DNA from: Camelus bactrianus
Taxonomy: Eukaryota; Chordata; Mammalia; Artiodactyla; Camelidae
Direction of reading: 5' to 3'
NCBI RefSeq assembly: GCF_048773025.1
Contig: NC_133540.1
Coordinates: forward strand, 78,309,501-78,373,500
Length of the DNA: 64,000 nt
The notes under the pieces: model-generated
The model's input: the letters and a program-made list of their open reading frames with translations, nothing else
Databases searched by the model: none
What the model was told of the DNA's origin: nothing
Made by a program: the position numbers and the translations under genes
Part shown: piece by piece, positions 1 to 12,190 of the stretch
Layout of the letters: the number at the start of each line of letters is the position of its first letter
How positions within the stretch are numbered: position 1 is the stretch's first letter

Positions 1-269
1 ACAAGTTATATAGAGAAAAGCATACAAGGGACTTGGTGCCAGGTAAATTTGGAGAGGTCGTTAGGAACCAACCAGTGCAGGTTTTGTACATAAGGAGTTT
101 CTCTTTATATTAAGAGATATCGGGGGAACTATTCAAGCGTTTTCACAAAGATCCAAAGTTTGTGTTTCACTTGAAAATATCTGTATTTTAGCAAATCACA
201 AACACTGCCTTGAGAACTGTTTGGAAGAGAATAAGTGAATAAACATAGAAGTAATCTACTTGAATAATC

Positions 270-745
270 TGAGAATCGATGTGAAGATCAACAAAGGTAG
301 TGATGGTAGAGATGGAGCAGTTTGCAGGAGTCAGACACACTTTTCAGGAGGGATTCAACACTACTTGGTAATGGACTGGATGTTAGGGTTTATATGTGAC
401 TGTAGCAGAGTGTTGAGCTCAGGGAAGGGAAATTGAAGGGTCAGGTATGATTCCCTGACTCCAGTAGCTTTATCGTATGGATGGCAAATCCATTTATTGA
501 CTTAAAGCTCATTGAAAGATGGTCAGTAGCTTCTCTTTTTTATTTGTGTAGTTTGGTATGCTGGAATAGGAAAATAGCATGAGTCTTATATTGATATTGA
601 GTTGGCTTTGATATATATAATTCACAATGTCAATTAAATCATTGAATATTGATGTTTGGAACTCTATGGAGCATCCTGGGCTGGAGAGAGAAATATATGA
701 CTTACCTGGGTATGGACGATAGTTAAAGCCCAGTGAAAGATGATT
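270..745 (-). mobile_element. L2 (LINE2) fragment, antisense
   Basis: The plus strand carries, in order, the wording of the reverse complement of the L2 reverse-transcriptase region: 'ATGGACTGGATG', a 'TTCCCTGACTCC' block, 'GGCAAATCCATTTATTGA', then 'GGGCTGGAGAGAGAAATATA'. The same order appears in the L2 copies at 4076 and 53456. It is heavily diverged, with no usable reading frame. L2 is a CR1-clade LINE that stopped moving in early mammals, so this is an ancient insertion. Confidence 0.6.
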
Positions 746-3700
746 CATTTTAACAAAAGTGTGGATAATGAAATACAAAAAAAAATTAAATTCATGAAAT
801 TCAACTTTTGATATCTATATTGAGGAATGATCAACTGGGTGGCTTAGAAAAGTAGCCAGGAGAATAATCAGGAATACCAAAAGAATATTAGGTCAAAGAA
901 TCCAAAAGACTTCTCCCAGCTCTGCTTTTCCTTTTGGTCAGAAACATGACTACTGTCAGCTTCTGATCTTCCCTTTTCAGGGATTGAATTACTCCCTTTA
1001 GTTCTAGTTAAAAACAAACAAATGTTGTGGCTTTTCAGATCCAAGCTAGACTCTGCCTTACTTGTGGTTATGCAAATTAATCCACTATTCTTCCAATAAA
1101 TTCCCGTTACTGTCTAAAATACTTTGAATTGGGCTTCTGTCATTTCAATAATCTAATTTTGAATAATACATTTGTAATTTTGAGTGGCATTGCTGTTGTT
1201 AAAATCATGTACAGTTTGTGAAATCTCAAAACAGCATACCCTCCTTTTAAGCTAAATACTTCAGGTAACAATTGCTTTCTTTAGAAATGAATTTACCAAC
1301 TAAAAAAAAACAATGGCAGAAATGTTAAATGATTTACAGTGAACTTCTCACCAGTGTTTGTTCTCGATACTGGATTACTATTTCAACAGTAATACCATAT
1401 GTATGAAACATCTATTAGGAGCTGTGAGGGAGAAAATGGATGTAAGCTGGGACTCCATACTTTTTAAATACAATTTTAAAAATAGTACATTTTTCAAAAA
1501 ATCTGCGCATTCTATAGAAATGCACAAGAATTCATAGGAATAAATATTATGATAATTGTAATTCTTATAATTTTCCTTATTAATGGTAGATATTAATAGA
1601 AAAGCTATGTTGGAATGTCAACATAAAGAAGAAAATATGTCTAATACTTTTTAAAATGTAAGAAAACCTAATCAAGGGAATGAAAAGTAATCAAGGGCTT
1701 GAATAATTGAAATAGAATCAATTGGAATGAGAAAATGACAAAAATAATAAGTTATAAATCTTAGATAGTAGATTTAACAGAGCCCTGCATTCATTTTGTG
1801 TTGGTATAAAAATGTCTGCACTGAAATAATCGTTTTGTACATATCTTTTCTTCCCCCTCACTCTCTGGATGAATTGAAATCTGGAAGCCAGAGAAAGAAT
1901 ACTGAAATTATTCATCTATTTTTAAAATATTTACTTACAGTTATTCCTGTAGGCGGATTCAGTGGCATTCTGTTTATCTTGCCACATGTTTTATCAATTT
2001 GATTACTTCATAAAAAGGAAAATATGACAAATTTTGTAGGTCCCTCAGGTCTACTTTAAGCTATTTTTTGAAAATCTCTCTACACCACCAATACTAACAG
2101 TCAACAATATCATTTCTAATATGTTTAGAGGATCAAGTGGGATTAATAAAAAAATTATAGACGCCTTTGAGTGCTGAGAAAACTTGATAGTAACGTACCA
2201 TCTATTTATTCAATTCTTCTTATCTTGACATGCTGAATGTCTGATAAAGAAGTAGATTTTCCACATAATTACATTATAAAATTGGTGTTAGTGTTTGAGT
2301 AGACAGAGGTACATTTCAAGAAATGCCATCTGATACATTTGATAAAACATTCCAGCAAATTTAAGGGAAAGGTTGTGTGTATTTAGAAGTTAACACTCAC
2401 CATGCTGTAGAACTAAGTATTTGTTTTTTAATTATATATCTTAATAAGCATTTAACTAAATGTTTTATACCAAATACTAATAACAGGCTACACTGATATC
2501 GAATTACATTAGTTTATTTAGTTTATAAATAGTGGTGATTTCTCATTTCACTCACTCCCTTTAGTCTTTTTTTTCTAGTTCTCATTTTCAAATATGCTTT
2601 CTCTGTGTCACACCTGCAAACAAAGGACAAACATGCGTATTCCAACCTGCCTACCCTGGTGATTTCTATCAGCTGGTATCATCAGTATATAGAGCTGAAG
2701 AGTGAATTCAAAATTCTGTGCTATTGTGTTTCCTAAATATTTTGTAACCTGTGAAGCTCTTTTTTTAGACGTCTTTGAAGCTACCAGTGAAGTATGAATG
2801 GGGCTCCAGGATCTTTGTCCGCTCAGCTGGTGCTCTCAACCTCTTGACAAACAGAATGCTCTAAGAAAGTTATAAGGAGAGCGTTTCAAAACCAAGAGTT
2901 CTAGTAGTGAGTTGTTTCAGCACTGGGGTTATGTTACCACTGGGTGTTTTAAGGCAATGTCTATCAATATAGAGCATGTGTGTGTGCACTTACCAGAAGC
3001 CTACCACATTTTCAGGCTTCACATGTGTTCTACCTGACCACTTAAACTCCCACGGTTTGGAGTCTTTTAAAGCAGACCTAGTTTGTTCGAAGAAGTTCTG
3101 CTTCTGCAGACATATGGCTATAACTAGCTAATATAATTAATGGAAATATATTTTGTGTGAAAATATTGCATTTTAGTCCATGTGTATGGGAGAAGGCTCC
3201 CATAGAAGTATAATCAGTTTCTAGAAATATTATGTTCATTCATCATTCCCAATGAAGGTCCTCTACTATGTGATGAAAAGGGAATTTTTCCAGAAATGAG
3301 TCTGACATGTTTAAGAGAAAGTGGGGGGAAAAAGACTTTAATGTTAATTTTATAGCCATGTAAATTTACTTAGTGGTCTCTTCTGTATCAAAAATGTTTC
3401 CAGCAAATTAGGAATCCCACTGCATCTTAAGAAAATTTGATATTAAAACCTTTGACCATAGAACAGGTGAAGAAGGGGAGTATTTTATTGGAGAGTATGA
3501 TTTTTTAAAACAAAAGAATTGTTTTAGGGTTCTTTAAATAGTAAGTTTACCTATGACCTTTATACATTAAAATGTATCTAATAGAGGAGAGATTTTGTGT
3601 ACAACTTTTAGATAGAAAAGATAAAAATGTGGTTCAAGTTAATTGCTCTTAAAAATGAGCTCTTTAAAATTACTTTTCTTAGTAACCTTAAGTAGCTTCA

Positions 3701-4075
3701 GTGTCATACATCTTGCCTTCTCATGGAATCACTCTTTAAAAAAAATGATACCTTGATTTTCCTGTATATTAAATCATAATCAAATAATTATGATTTCTCA
3801 TAAAAATCAAAGTATGAAAATACAAAGAAATAATTTAAAAGGGAATAAAATAAGAGTAGATATTCGAAGTATTACCTTCCCAGGTCACGTATGTCAACGT
3901 CCTGATCCATAAATTGGATGCATGTGCTTCTTTGTCTTTAGGAATATAAAAATCCAATGAATTGACCCTTTTCGAAGAATTCCTCTGCCTCTGACATGCT
4001 GCCTCACATAGATTATAATTTACATAATTACTAGCTTCATCCCCTTCAAAGACAGAGATGAGAGAAATTACTTGC
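746..4075. other. AT-rich stretch without recognised gene
   Basis: No supported coding frame and no strong repeat match. The part around 880-1150 ends in 'CCAATAAATTCCCG' followed by 'GAATTGGGCTTCTGTCATTT', which has the flavour of an old retroelement tail, but I cannot name a family. The short frames here (up to 80 aa) have no recognisable motif. Confidence 0.5.
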
Positions 4076-4930
4076 ATATTTCATTCAATTATTCGCTACC
4101 TACTAATTGCTAGACATTGCTTTGAATGCTGTGGTTTAAGAAATTAGCAGATAAATAATCTTCCCTCAAGGAGCTTATAGGGGCAGAAAGAAATGGTATA
4201 CATACAAAATAGGTAAATAATTCATTATATCAGAAAAGACTTACTTAGGAAGGTAAAGCAACAAGGAGGACAGGGAATGAGGGTTAAGCCTGGAAGTTAC
4301 AATGTTGGGTAGGATGACTTGTGTGGACTCTACTAAGAAAGTAATATTAAAACAAACACTTGAAAGAGGGGAGGGAATAGATAATTAAATATCTGGGAGG
4401 ATGAGGATGAGGCAATGTGTATCTGGTTATTGAAGAAATAAGAGGTTTGGATGGCTGGATCACCATAAACAATTGTCAGAGTAGTAGGGGATGCTGTTAC
4501 AGAAGTAAAGGAGTTTATTTGGATAGTTTTTACTTTGAGAAAAGTGAATTGCTAAGGGGTGTTCTGATTCAAAGAGTGCTTTAATACACTTTGAATTTAT
4601 AAAGTACTATTTTGGTTGATGTGCTGACATAGATCAGCGACATCAGTTAGGAGACTATTGCAATATTCCAGGAGAGAGATAATGGGAACTTGCACAAGGG
4701 TTATAATAGTGAAAATAGTGAGAAATGGTTAGAATGCAGATACCGATTCACAATGAGACAATAAGAATTGCTCATAGATTGGATATGGAGGGTGAGACAA
4801 GGAAGAGAAGGGTAAGTCTATTCTTCGAGACTGAGAAACCAGAAGAATGCAACTGTCGTTGACTGTGATGAAGAAGGTCCAGGTGAAGAAGGATTGGGGA
4901 AGGGAGAACAGGTCCAGTATGTTTCCATGT
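4076..4930 (-). mobile_element. L2 (LINE2), antisense, 3' portion
   Basis: It begins with the reverse complement of an L2 3' end ('TTCATTCAATTATTCGCTACC', then 'GCTAGACATTGCTTTGAATG' for the ancestral 'tgccaggcactg' block) and runs upstream through 'GGAGACTATTGCAATATTCC', 'AGGAGAGAGATAATGG' and 'TTGGATATGGAGGGTGAGA'. These are landmarks of the L2 reverse-transcriptase C-terminal region. The 121-aa minus-strand frame at 4729-5094 sits partly in this element and is not a host gene. The element is diverged and inactive. Confidence 0.75.
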
Positions 4931-5699
4931 GGCCAAGTCAGTATTCTTATATGGTAGAACAGGGTTAAAGATGTGGTTGCACCAGGGGAGATATATTTGC
5001 AAATGAACAGAGTAAAATTGGAATTCATGGTTATAATATCCATATTTTTATTAGTTTGACATTGAGAGAAAAATTTCATAAAATTGTGACCCAAAGATTT
5101 TGACGTATATATTTAAATTTGAAAGAAAACTCAGAAATCACAAGATAGAGGCTTATAATATTGATACTTCTTCAGTATAAGAATTTTAACTCTAAAAAGT
5201 TATTCTACCTTAATAACCTCATATTTGTATAACATCTTTTATATATAAATAATTATGATTGCACTACATTATCAAAGTGGATAGCTTATTCCCTTGAAAG
5301 GTTTACTTTTAGAAACAAAAAGACCAATTTATCTTAGACTAAATTAGTTAACAAACAAAAAATTTCTTTAGGGTACCAGTGTTTGAAGGTACTTTAGCAA
5401 TACTTTAAAATCACAAGCATATTCCTTCTGAATAACATATACTAAGTTTCAAAATTAATGGGGTATATTTGTTTTCATTAAATTCAAATATTGATTTATA
5501 TTAAAATCCTTATTGATAAATTGTATCAGAATTGAGATGGAATTCAGAACACTTCTTGGAACCATGGGTGCTCAATAAATGGTGCTCAGTTGCTGTTTTT
5601 TTTATATTATTTGTAGTGTCAGTGTTCATATTTAATACTGACCTTATTCTTTCCCTGATAGCTCTTGAACCATTAAATACTAACTATGCTCAATAATAA
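4931..5699. other. AT-rich stretch without recognised gene
   Basis: Nothing supportable as a gene. A 'GGTGCTCAATAAATGGTGCTC' string near 5568 resembles the very end of an L2 or MIR tail but is too short to call. Confidence 0.4.
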
Positions 5700-5937
5700 C
5701 AGCATTAATAAGAGTGACACCAAAATTCGAGCATATATCAGGAACCTAGCACTTCATCAGATGTTTTATATTCAGCAATTTATGTAATCCACAAAACAAA
5801 TATAAAACCTAATTTATTAGCACTTTAAAAATTTAGATGCTAAAGCCTATACATGTTAGGTGATTTGTAAAAAGTTGAATAGCAAAAATTTTTAAAAGTA
5901 TCCAAGGCTTATGCTCCTTCCACTACCATGCTGTCTT
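5700..5937 (-). mobile_element. MIR SINE, antisense
   Basis: The plus strand shows reverse-MIR order: 'GCATATATCAGGAACCTAGCAC' (the ancestral tgccaggcac block), an AT-rich centre with 'TTATGTAATCC', the 'GTTAGGTGATTTG' block and the terminal 'TGCTCCTTCCACTACCATGCT' block. MIR is an ancient tRNA-derived SINE that used the L2 machinery. Diverged, with no clear target duplications. Confidence 0.65.
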
Positions 5938-6056
5938 GTAAAATTATTTTTAGCACAACTTTTAAACATGCTTTTTATGTGCACATATTTTTTATATACA
6001 CAACTTAAAGAATTTATTGTGTAATTCATACTGTTGCTTTTGTATTTACATGTTGA

Positions 6057-6360
6057 ACATACACACACACAAATACACATGCAATGTAAATCTCCTTGAG
6101 AGTATTATATCTTTTAAATGGATTATACTCCTATTGTATATCTTAGAGAATCCTAGGCATAATGTTCGCATTACATAAGTATTTGTTCAGTTTAAATGGG
6201 GAAAAAGGCTATTCTTAAAAAATACGTAAAAACCAAAGTAAATCTTTGAATTACACAATGTAACATATATATATATATATATATATATATACCCACATAC
6301 ATTTGTATATATGCACATATGTACATATGTATAAACACATACAATATGTGTATATATGTG
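6057..6360. repeat. L2 3' tail followed by CA and TA microsatellites
   Basis: A short (CA)n run lies at about 6060-6079. The stretch 6083-6200 reads like a plus-strand L2 3' end: 'CTCCTTGAGAG', 'TTGTATATCTTAGAGAATCC', 'TAGGCATAATG', 'AAGTATTTGTTCAGT'. It is followed at about 6264-6291 by an uninterrupted (TA)n tract and then mixed CATA/TGTATA simple sequence to about 6365. The minus-strand 62-aa frame here reflects the CA repeat. Confidence 0.6.
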
Positions 6361-9300
6361 TGTATAGATTTTAAGGTATTGAAGATATGGAGTGAACCAA
6401 AAGAGTTACATGACTATTGGAACTGGGTTGGGGGAATGACTATTAAACAAGTTTAAATAAATTATGTACAAACAGCATGTTTCAATTAATTTGGGACATT
6501 TTAGTCTATACATTATGCATTCTCTTCTGACTGTCTCAAATAAAATATAGAATACTGCAAGTTTAAATGTGTACTACATGCTTAATCTTTTTTTCCTGGC
6601 TAATTTATCTCATGTTAAACACAATAAGGACTGTCCCTAAGGTGATGAAGAAGAAACAAAGAGTAAAAGTTATTTCTTATCACCAGCATTATTTTAGAGC
6701 TAAAATAGAACCCCTGGATGAGTTGTAAGGGTGGGTTACGCAGAAGGGCATATAGAACATGATTTCTGTGTGTTCCTGTGGTAGTAGAACAGTAGACAAT
6801 TTTTCGCCTCTCTGTTTCTGGAGATTGACAAGTGCCAGGGAAACTGTGTATCACTGTGTGGAATTAACAATACTTTGTAATGATGATAGTCAGTGTAGTG
6901 AAAATTAGTTTTATATAAACATATTCCAGTTAATGTTAGTTACAAGAAGTCACACAGGTGCAAAGGACATAAGGGAGCCAGTTCTAAGCCAGAATTAAAA
7001 ATCTGAGAATTCTATAATCTCACAATAATTTCTTTTTAATTTGAATTTTAGGTAGAAGAGAAAATATGATAGATTATTCCTTATATTTAGATGTCTAGAA
7101 TATCTTTTCCACTTTTTTTCTTTAATAATTTGATTGCTACTCATCATCAGATTTTGGGTGGCAGTTTTCTAATATACAGAATAGAAATGGCTCTGAGGAT
7201 GATTTAAATTGATTTACAATATGGATTTGTTCAAGAATTGCTAGATTTATTTCTACTCTCAAGGTAGAACACATCTTACCAATAATAATAATGTAGTGTT
7301 TTTAGATTTATTTAGAATAATACTTTATATCTGGACAACTTATTCATAATATTAATATTTAATAGAGATTGAATATTTCTGTTATCTGATGAATGTCAGC
7401 CCATTTTCCTATGACATTTTTGAAGTATATCTTATTAGGTATATCTAAAATCAAATAGAATGCTTGTGTATCTTAGTCTCTCTTTGTGCTATATAGAACT
7501 AATTTTTAATGCAGAGTTGTAAGTGGTATTATGAAAAATTTACTAACCATCTATAGGAGTTCATAGTCCTAGAATGGGTCTGGAGATTAAAATGCTTATA
7601 GAAAATGAAAAAAGTTAGATGCTTCAGTGTTTTTTCTTTGTTTTGTATTACTGTAGGTACAGTTAAAAAAACATTTATTAGCAAGTTAATTTAATTTTGA
7701 CAGATTTTTAAAAAAATTTTGAATATCTCTATTTTAATTTTTTTGCAAGTGTGATTATTAGACTTCCTAATGAGTTTTTTTCAGGTTAGGAGAATATGTT
7801 ACAGAGCAATGACTCGACACTAAATAGAAAATTTTGAAAAGTAAAACACTAAAACTGGAAAGTTTAATCCAGATACCATGGTTTAGGCAAAGATCGTGAG
7901 AAACTTCCTCTCGGGTAGGGAAAGGAGCCCCCCCTCATTTAAAAACTTAATAGTTTGCCTCATTTCAAAAGCTTGTATTAATTTCTTGACTTCCTAGGAC
8001 CCTTATTATTTGCTTAGGTAGAAAATACTATATGGAGTTACAGATTCTACTTGTTTTATGACTTTTTCATTCAGATCTACATAGTATAACAGTTAATCAA
8101 ATAACAAAGATGGGACTTTCATAAATTTTTTTGACAGTATTTAATGGCTAATTTGTAGAGAAAATGCTTTCTTCCTAAGATAGCCATGATTAGAACCATA
8201 TTTGAATGGTTAATTTTGTAATGCAACTAAATTGGGAAGGTTAGACAGTGAATTATATATTGGATACTACTTTATGTATTTGATGGATCAAATGTATATT
8301 GTCTTAAGTTTATTCTCTGTGGTCTCAGGTTTATAGGTTCCAAAACTTTTGGAAATTAAAAAGATTTCATATCAATACATTTATGAAATTATTTCTAATA
8401 GCCTTTCAGTTATAAAATAGGCTTTCTTGGGACATACTGATTCTCTACTATTACAGATGTTCTAACATAAACTTCGGTAGGATTTTTTTAGAAAAAAAGT
8501 AACAGTATAATGTCAGATGTACGCTTAGATTAGATTTCCTTTAAAATCAGTCCAAATACTTAGATTTTTTTTTTTCACTGGCTGAGGAAAACTGTTCAGA
8601 GTGAAATTCAATTTTCCCAAATAACAGTGATGATTGAATTTTACACATGCTTATTTTTACTATTCTAAATTATTTTAAATATTTACTGTGATAAATAATT
8701 TTCACTTTATTTCATTAGTTCAGTAAATGAGAATAACTCTGTTATGACATTAAATTCATCTTTTCATACATTATATAGCTGTAATGATATTGTATGGTCA
8801 ACATCAAAGTTCTATTTTTTTTATTTTACTTCTATCTGTTAAAGAGAATTAGAAGACCAAGTGGTTTGTGTTAAAGCCAGTTCGTAAGAATGCTTATGTG
8901 TTCCTTATTTAATTTAATCATTTTCTTTCAGTGACCATGTAGAGCCATGTTAAACTGAAATGTTATTAAAGTGAAGTGCTCTGATATTTAGAATACACGA
9001 TGGGGGTATGGGGAGTGTTAATTACCACAGAGTAAAGACATGGACTATGACATTTAAATGCAATGCTCTTTTCTTGTAAAGTCAGTGATAAAAAACCTAG
9101 AGATACAATCTCCCAAAGTGGTCCACAAATCAACTTATCAGCTAAGTAGCATAATTTATTTTGACTGCACTTGCAGGGAGAATGCAAATTTCAAAGCAAG
9201 CATACTTTTCTAAGGCAACATTCATGGATTGTTGCCTTTTGCCCAATATGATAGATGTTGTAATAATCAGCTAAATAGCAAAGAAGTGAGAAGACCAAAG

Positions 9301-9843
9301 CACTTACAATCGTTTTATTATGAGAACCAATTTAATAGGCATAGGATACAATTTTGCAAATAAACTTTTATACTAAGGATGTAATTAATATTATAAATAA
9401 AATAGTTTGGATGTATTTGAATATATGCTTTCCAAAATGTGTAATGCTATAAAATGTGAGCTGTGTTGTGTAGTCAGGGGATTTGAGGCCTCTGAGAAGA
9501 CATTCTAAGTGTTATTATGTTGATCTTTGGCCAAGTTGTGGAGATGCTAGGACTATCTGTACCAGTATCAGAAAATAATGAACACTTTGTGAAATGATTT
9601 AGCAGTGATAGAAAGTATGTTGACCTGTTATTATCTTAACAAGCTCAACAGTTCTACACTGTCTTCAAAGATGATGATTTAACATTAAGAGCATATATGA
9701 ATTTCTTAAGATATTTTAATAGTAATAATATGCAGTCTTTTAGAACTATGAATGCTGGTAACTGCGCATTTCAGAGCTGTATTGTTCTAATCAGAGTAAG
9801 AAACATGGTGAGTTATCAAGGATGAGGAGGGACCCAGCAAAGT
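6361..9843. other. AT-rich stretch without recognised gene
   Basis: No gene or confidently named repeat over about 3.4 kb. Frames are 80 aa or shorter and lack motifs. The stretch 8960-9200 is a little less AT-rich and holds a 73-aa minus-strand frame, but nothing in it resembles a known protein. Confidence 0.5.
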
Positions 9844-9867
9844 AAAAAAAAAAAAAAAAAAAAAAAA
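9844..9867 (+). repeat. Poly(A) tract
   Basis: An uninterrupted run of about 24 A, followed within 40 bp by a purine-rich GA tract (about 9898-9942). The sequence just upstream does not resemble a SINE or processed transcript, so I cannot say which retroposon, if any, left the tail. Confidence 0.8.
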
Positions 9868-11704
9868 GTAGAGCTAATGTGTGAATTTCCTAAACTGGAA
9901 GAAGAGCGAGGGAGAGAAAGAGAAAAGGAGAGACAAGGAAGAATTCTCTAAATGTGAAAATGTAAAATGGGACAAGCTAGCATGTTTATGTATTTAGGGG
10001 AAATACTTAATATCAGGAATGACTGTGATTCCCATAACAACTGGAATTAGAGTTAAATACTGAAGGAAAAAATGACTAATCCTTTAGGAATTCCAAGTAA
10101 TGCAACCATTCAATCTCAGTCCTTCTGAGTATCTTCCTCAAATAAACCACCTCAAAATATATGAATCAGGGCCAAGTCTCAGTGGAGTATGGCAGGAATT
10201 CACATAAACAAGTAACATCTGAATGAGTTTATGTCAGAGTGAGGATTTTATAAATTCTGTACATAAAACAAACTTAAGAAAAATCAGTCTTACATGTAAT
10301 GCTCTAAGACAGTCAGACGAATTTCATGAGATTAGGATTCAGCTGGATATACACAGAGCCAGAAAAATATTTGGGATGTTGTTTATGTCTCTTTTTACTT
10401 TTGCATTCTTCATTATGATATATTGCCTTTTTTATACTTACTTGGCCTAAGCCAGATTATTTTCAGAAGGTTCCTTTTGGTATACCTTCCAGAGATGAGA
10501 CAATGCACAAAATATTTATTTTTTAGTAGTAACAGAAAGATAATTGAGCGAAAAATGAGAGGAACAAGCAGCTAACCCTGTTCCTATTGATGGTGTCTTT
10601 TAAGAAAATAATGTGGGAAAATAGCCTATGAAAGAAAATTTTCTCACACATATGACTTCAAAACTTGGCAATGAAACTCCATTGGCTAAAGTGTGTAGAA
10701 TGTAAAATAAAATAAAATACACTTTCAGGAAAAATGGTAGGATTCAAAATAAAGAAATAAATTGAAGAAAGGGTTTTATAAAGTACATACTCTTTTTTAG
10801 TGTTACTTTCACAATGTTTTTTGAGTTTTATAGGAATTTTGTACATAGAAAACTAATATCACTATGCTCTTCAACCTCAGTTGAAATAAGGAATCATTAT
10901 TTATATTCTTATTATGAAATTATATTCTATAATCTTTTTGAAGTCCTGTGGGACTTAATTCTTCTGAAGGATTTATATGACCCTGGAATATAGCCTGTAG
11001 AAAAAAAATCATCTTAGACTGTTACTTAGAACTTAGTGCCAGCTCTGAACAAAACTATGCCACTGATCAAGTTTATCTTTGGTGTACAAACTCCTTCCAT
11101 TTGAAACATCTTCCTTTTCTTTGGTGACAATTCCCCTGCTCATTCCTCTGACCCACATACTTGACATTTTCTCATCTGTCAAACACAACTTACAGAAAAG
11201 GAAATCTGTGCTATCACCACTTTCAAAACTTTGATCAGGCACCTCCAGACATAGAATAAACTCCATGATGGTGGTGGTGATGTTGACTTTTGAAGTCTTT
11301 CCAGATCCGATCACATTTTATATCCTAATTTCTCCTACAACCCACTCAGCTCTGTACCTAATTTTAACACGTTCTGTCAATGATTGGACCTAGTATTAAA
11401 TTAACATTATTCTCTAGAGTGATACTCCTTTCACTTGACTTGTCAATGTGTTTTCCAGTTTTTAGTAGTAAGGGGGGAAAAAAGCCAGTATTAAATTACA
11501 TGTTCTCTCACTCTTATTTTTGTGCTGTTTCCCTCCCTCTTTCGCTTGAGTGCTGGAAGTTTTTTTATGAACAATTTTGTTTTACCATATTTGTTTTCAG
11601 TCTGTCTAATATTTTTCCTATGGTTTCATTTGTTAGCTAGCTAGCAATTTGAAGGTGTGGGCTATTATTTGTCCTTTATAACTTACCCATAGCAAGAAAT
11701 ACAA
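9868..11704. other. Intergenic stretch; possible weak L2 trace at 11090-11340
   Basis: No supported gene. The segment 11090-11340 has phrases similar to a plus-strand L2 3' region ('CACCTCCAGACATAG', 'AACTCCATGATGG', 'GAAGTCTTTCCAGATCC'), but the match is patchy. The 93-aa minus-strand frame across 11033-11314 is probably fortuitous. Confidence 0.35.
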
Positions 11705-12190
11705 TATGTGTATTAGTTATTGAGTGCCACACAACAGATTACCATACATTTAGCAGGTTAAAAAACACATTATTTCACAGTTTCTGTGGGTCATAAAACC
11801 AGGCATGGTTTACCTGGGTCCTCTGTTTCTGAGTCTCTCAAGAGGCTGCAATCAGCCAGGGATTGAGTCTCATTTGAAAGCTTGCCTAAGAAAAGATTCA
11901 CCCCCAAGCACCTTTGGTTGTTGGGAGGGTTTAGTTCTTTTCCTGTCATTGGACTGAGGGCTTCAGTCTCTGGTTATTAGCAGGAAGCCCTCAGAGGAGG
12001 AGGCCTTTGCTAACAAAATTTACAGTCTCTTGTAGTCTAACCAAAGAGGAGAGACATCGCCTCAAGGTTGAGGTGTTCTATTGCTTAGAAACCAGTTGCT
12101 GAAGAAGGAGGGACTTAGACACCAATCTGTAAGGGCAGGGGTGGCACTGGGAGCCACCTTGGAAATTCCCGGTCATGGTATTTGCTAAGT
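11705..12190 (-). mobile_element. Old LTR fragment, MLT1-like (ERVL-MaLR), antisense
   Basis: The plus strand has the reverse-complement layout I associate with MLT1-class LTRs: 'CACACAACAGATTACCATACA', 'TTTCACAGTTTCTGTGGGTC', 'CTGGGTCCTCTGTTTCTGAG', 'GACTGAGGGCTTCAG', ending in a 'GGGAGCCACCTTGG' block. It looks like a solo LTR of considerable age. The subfamily is not certain. Confidence 0.5.

Noticed and set aside
4729-5094. 121-aa minus-strand frame as a gene
   Set aside because: It overlaps a decayed L2 on the same strand and is best explained as a chance opening within it.
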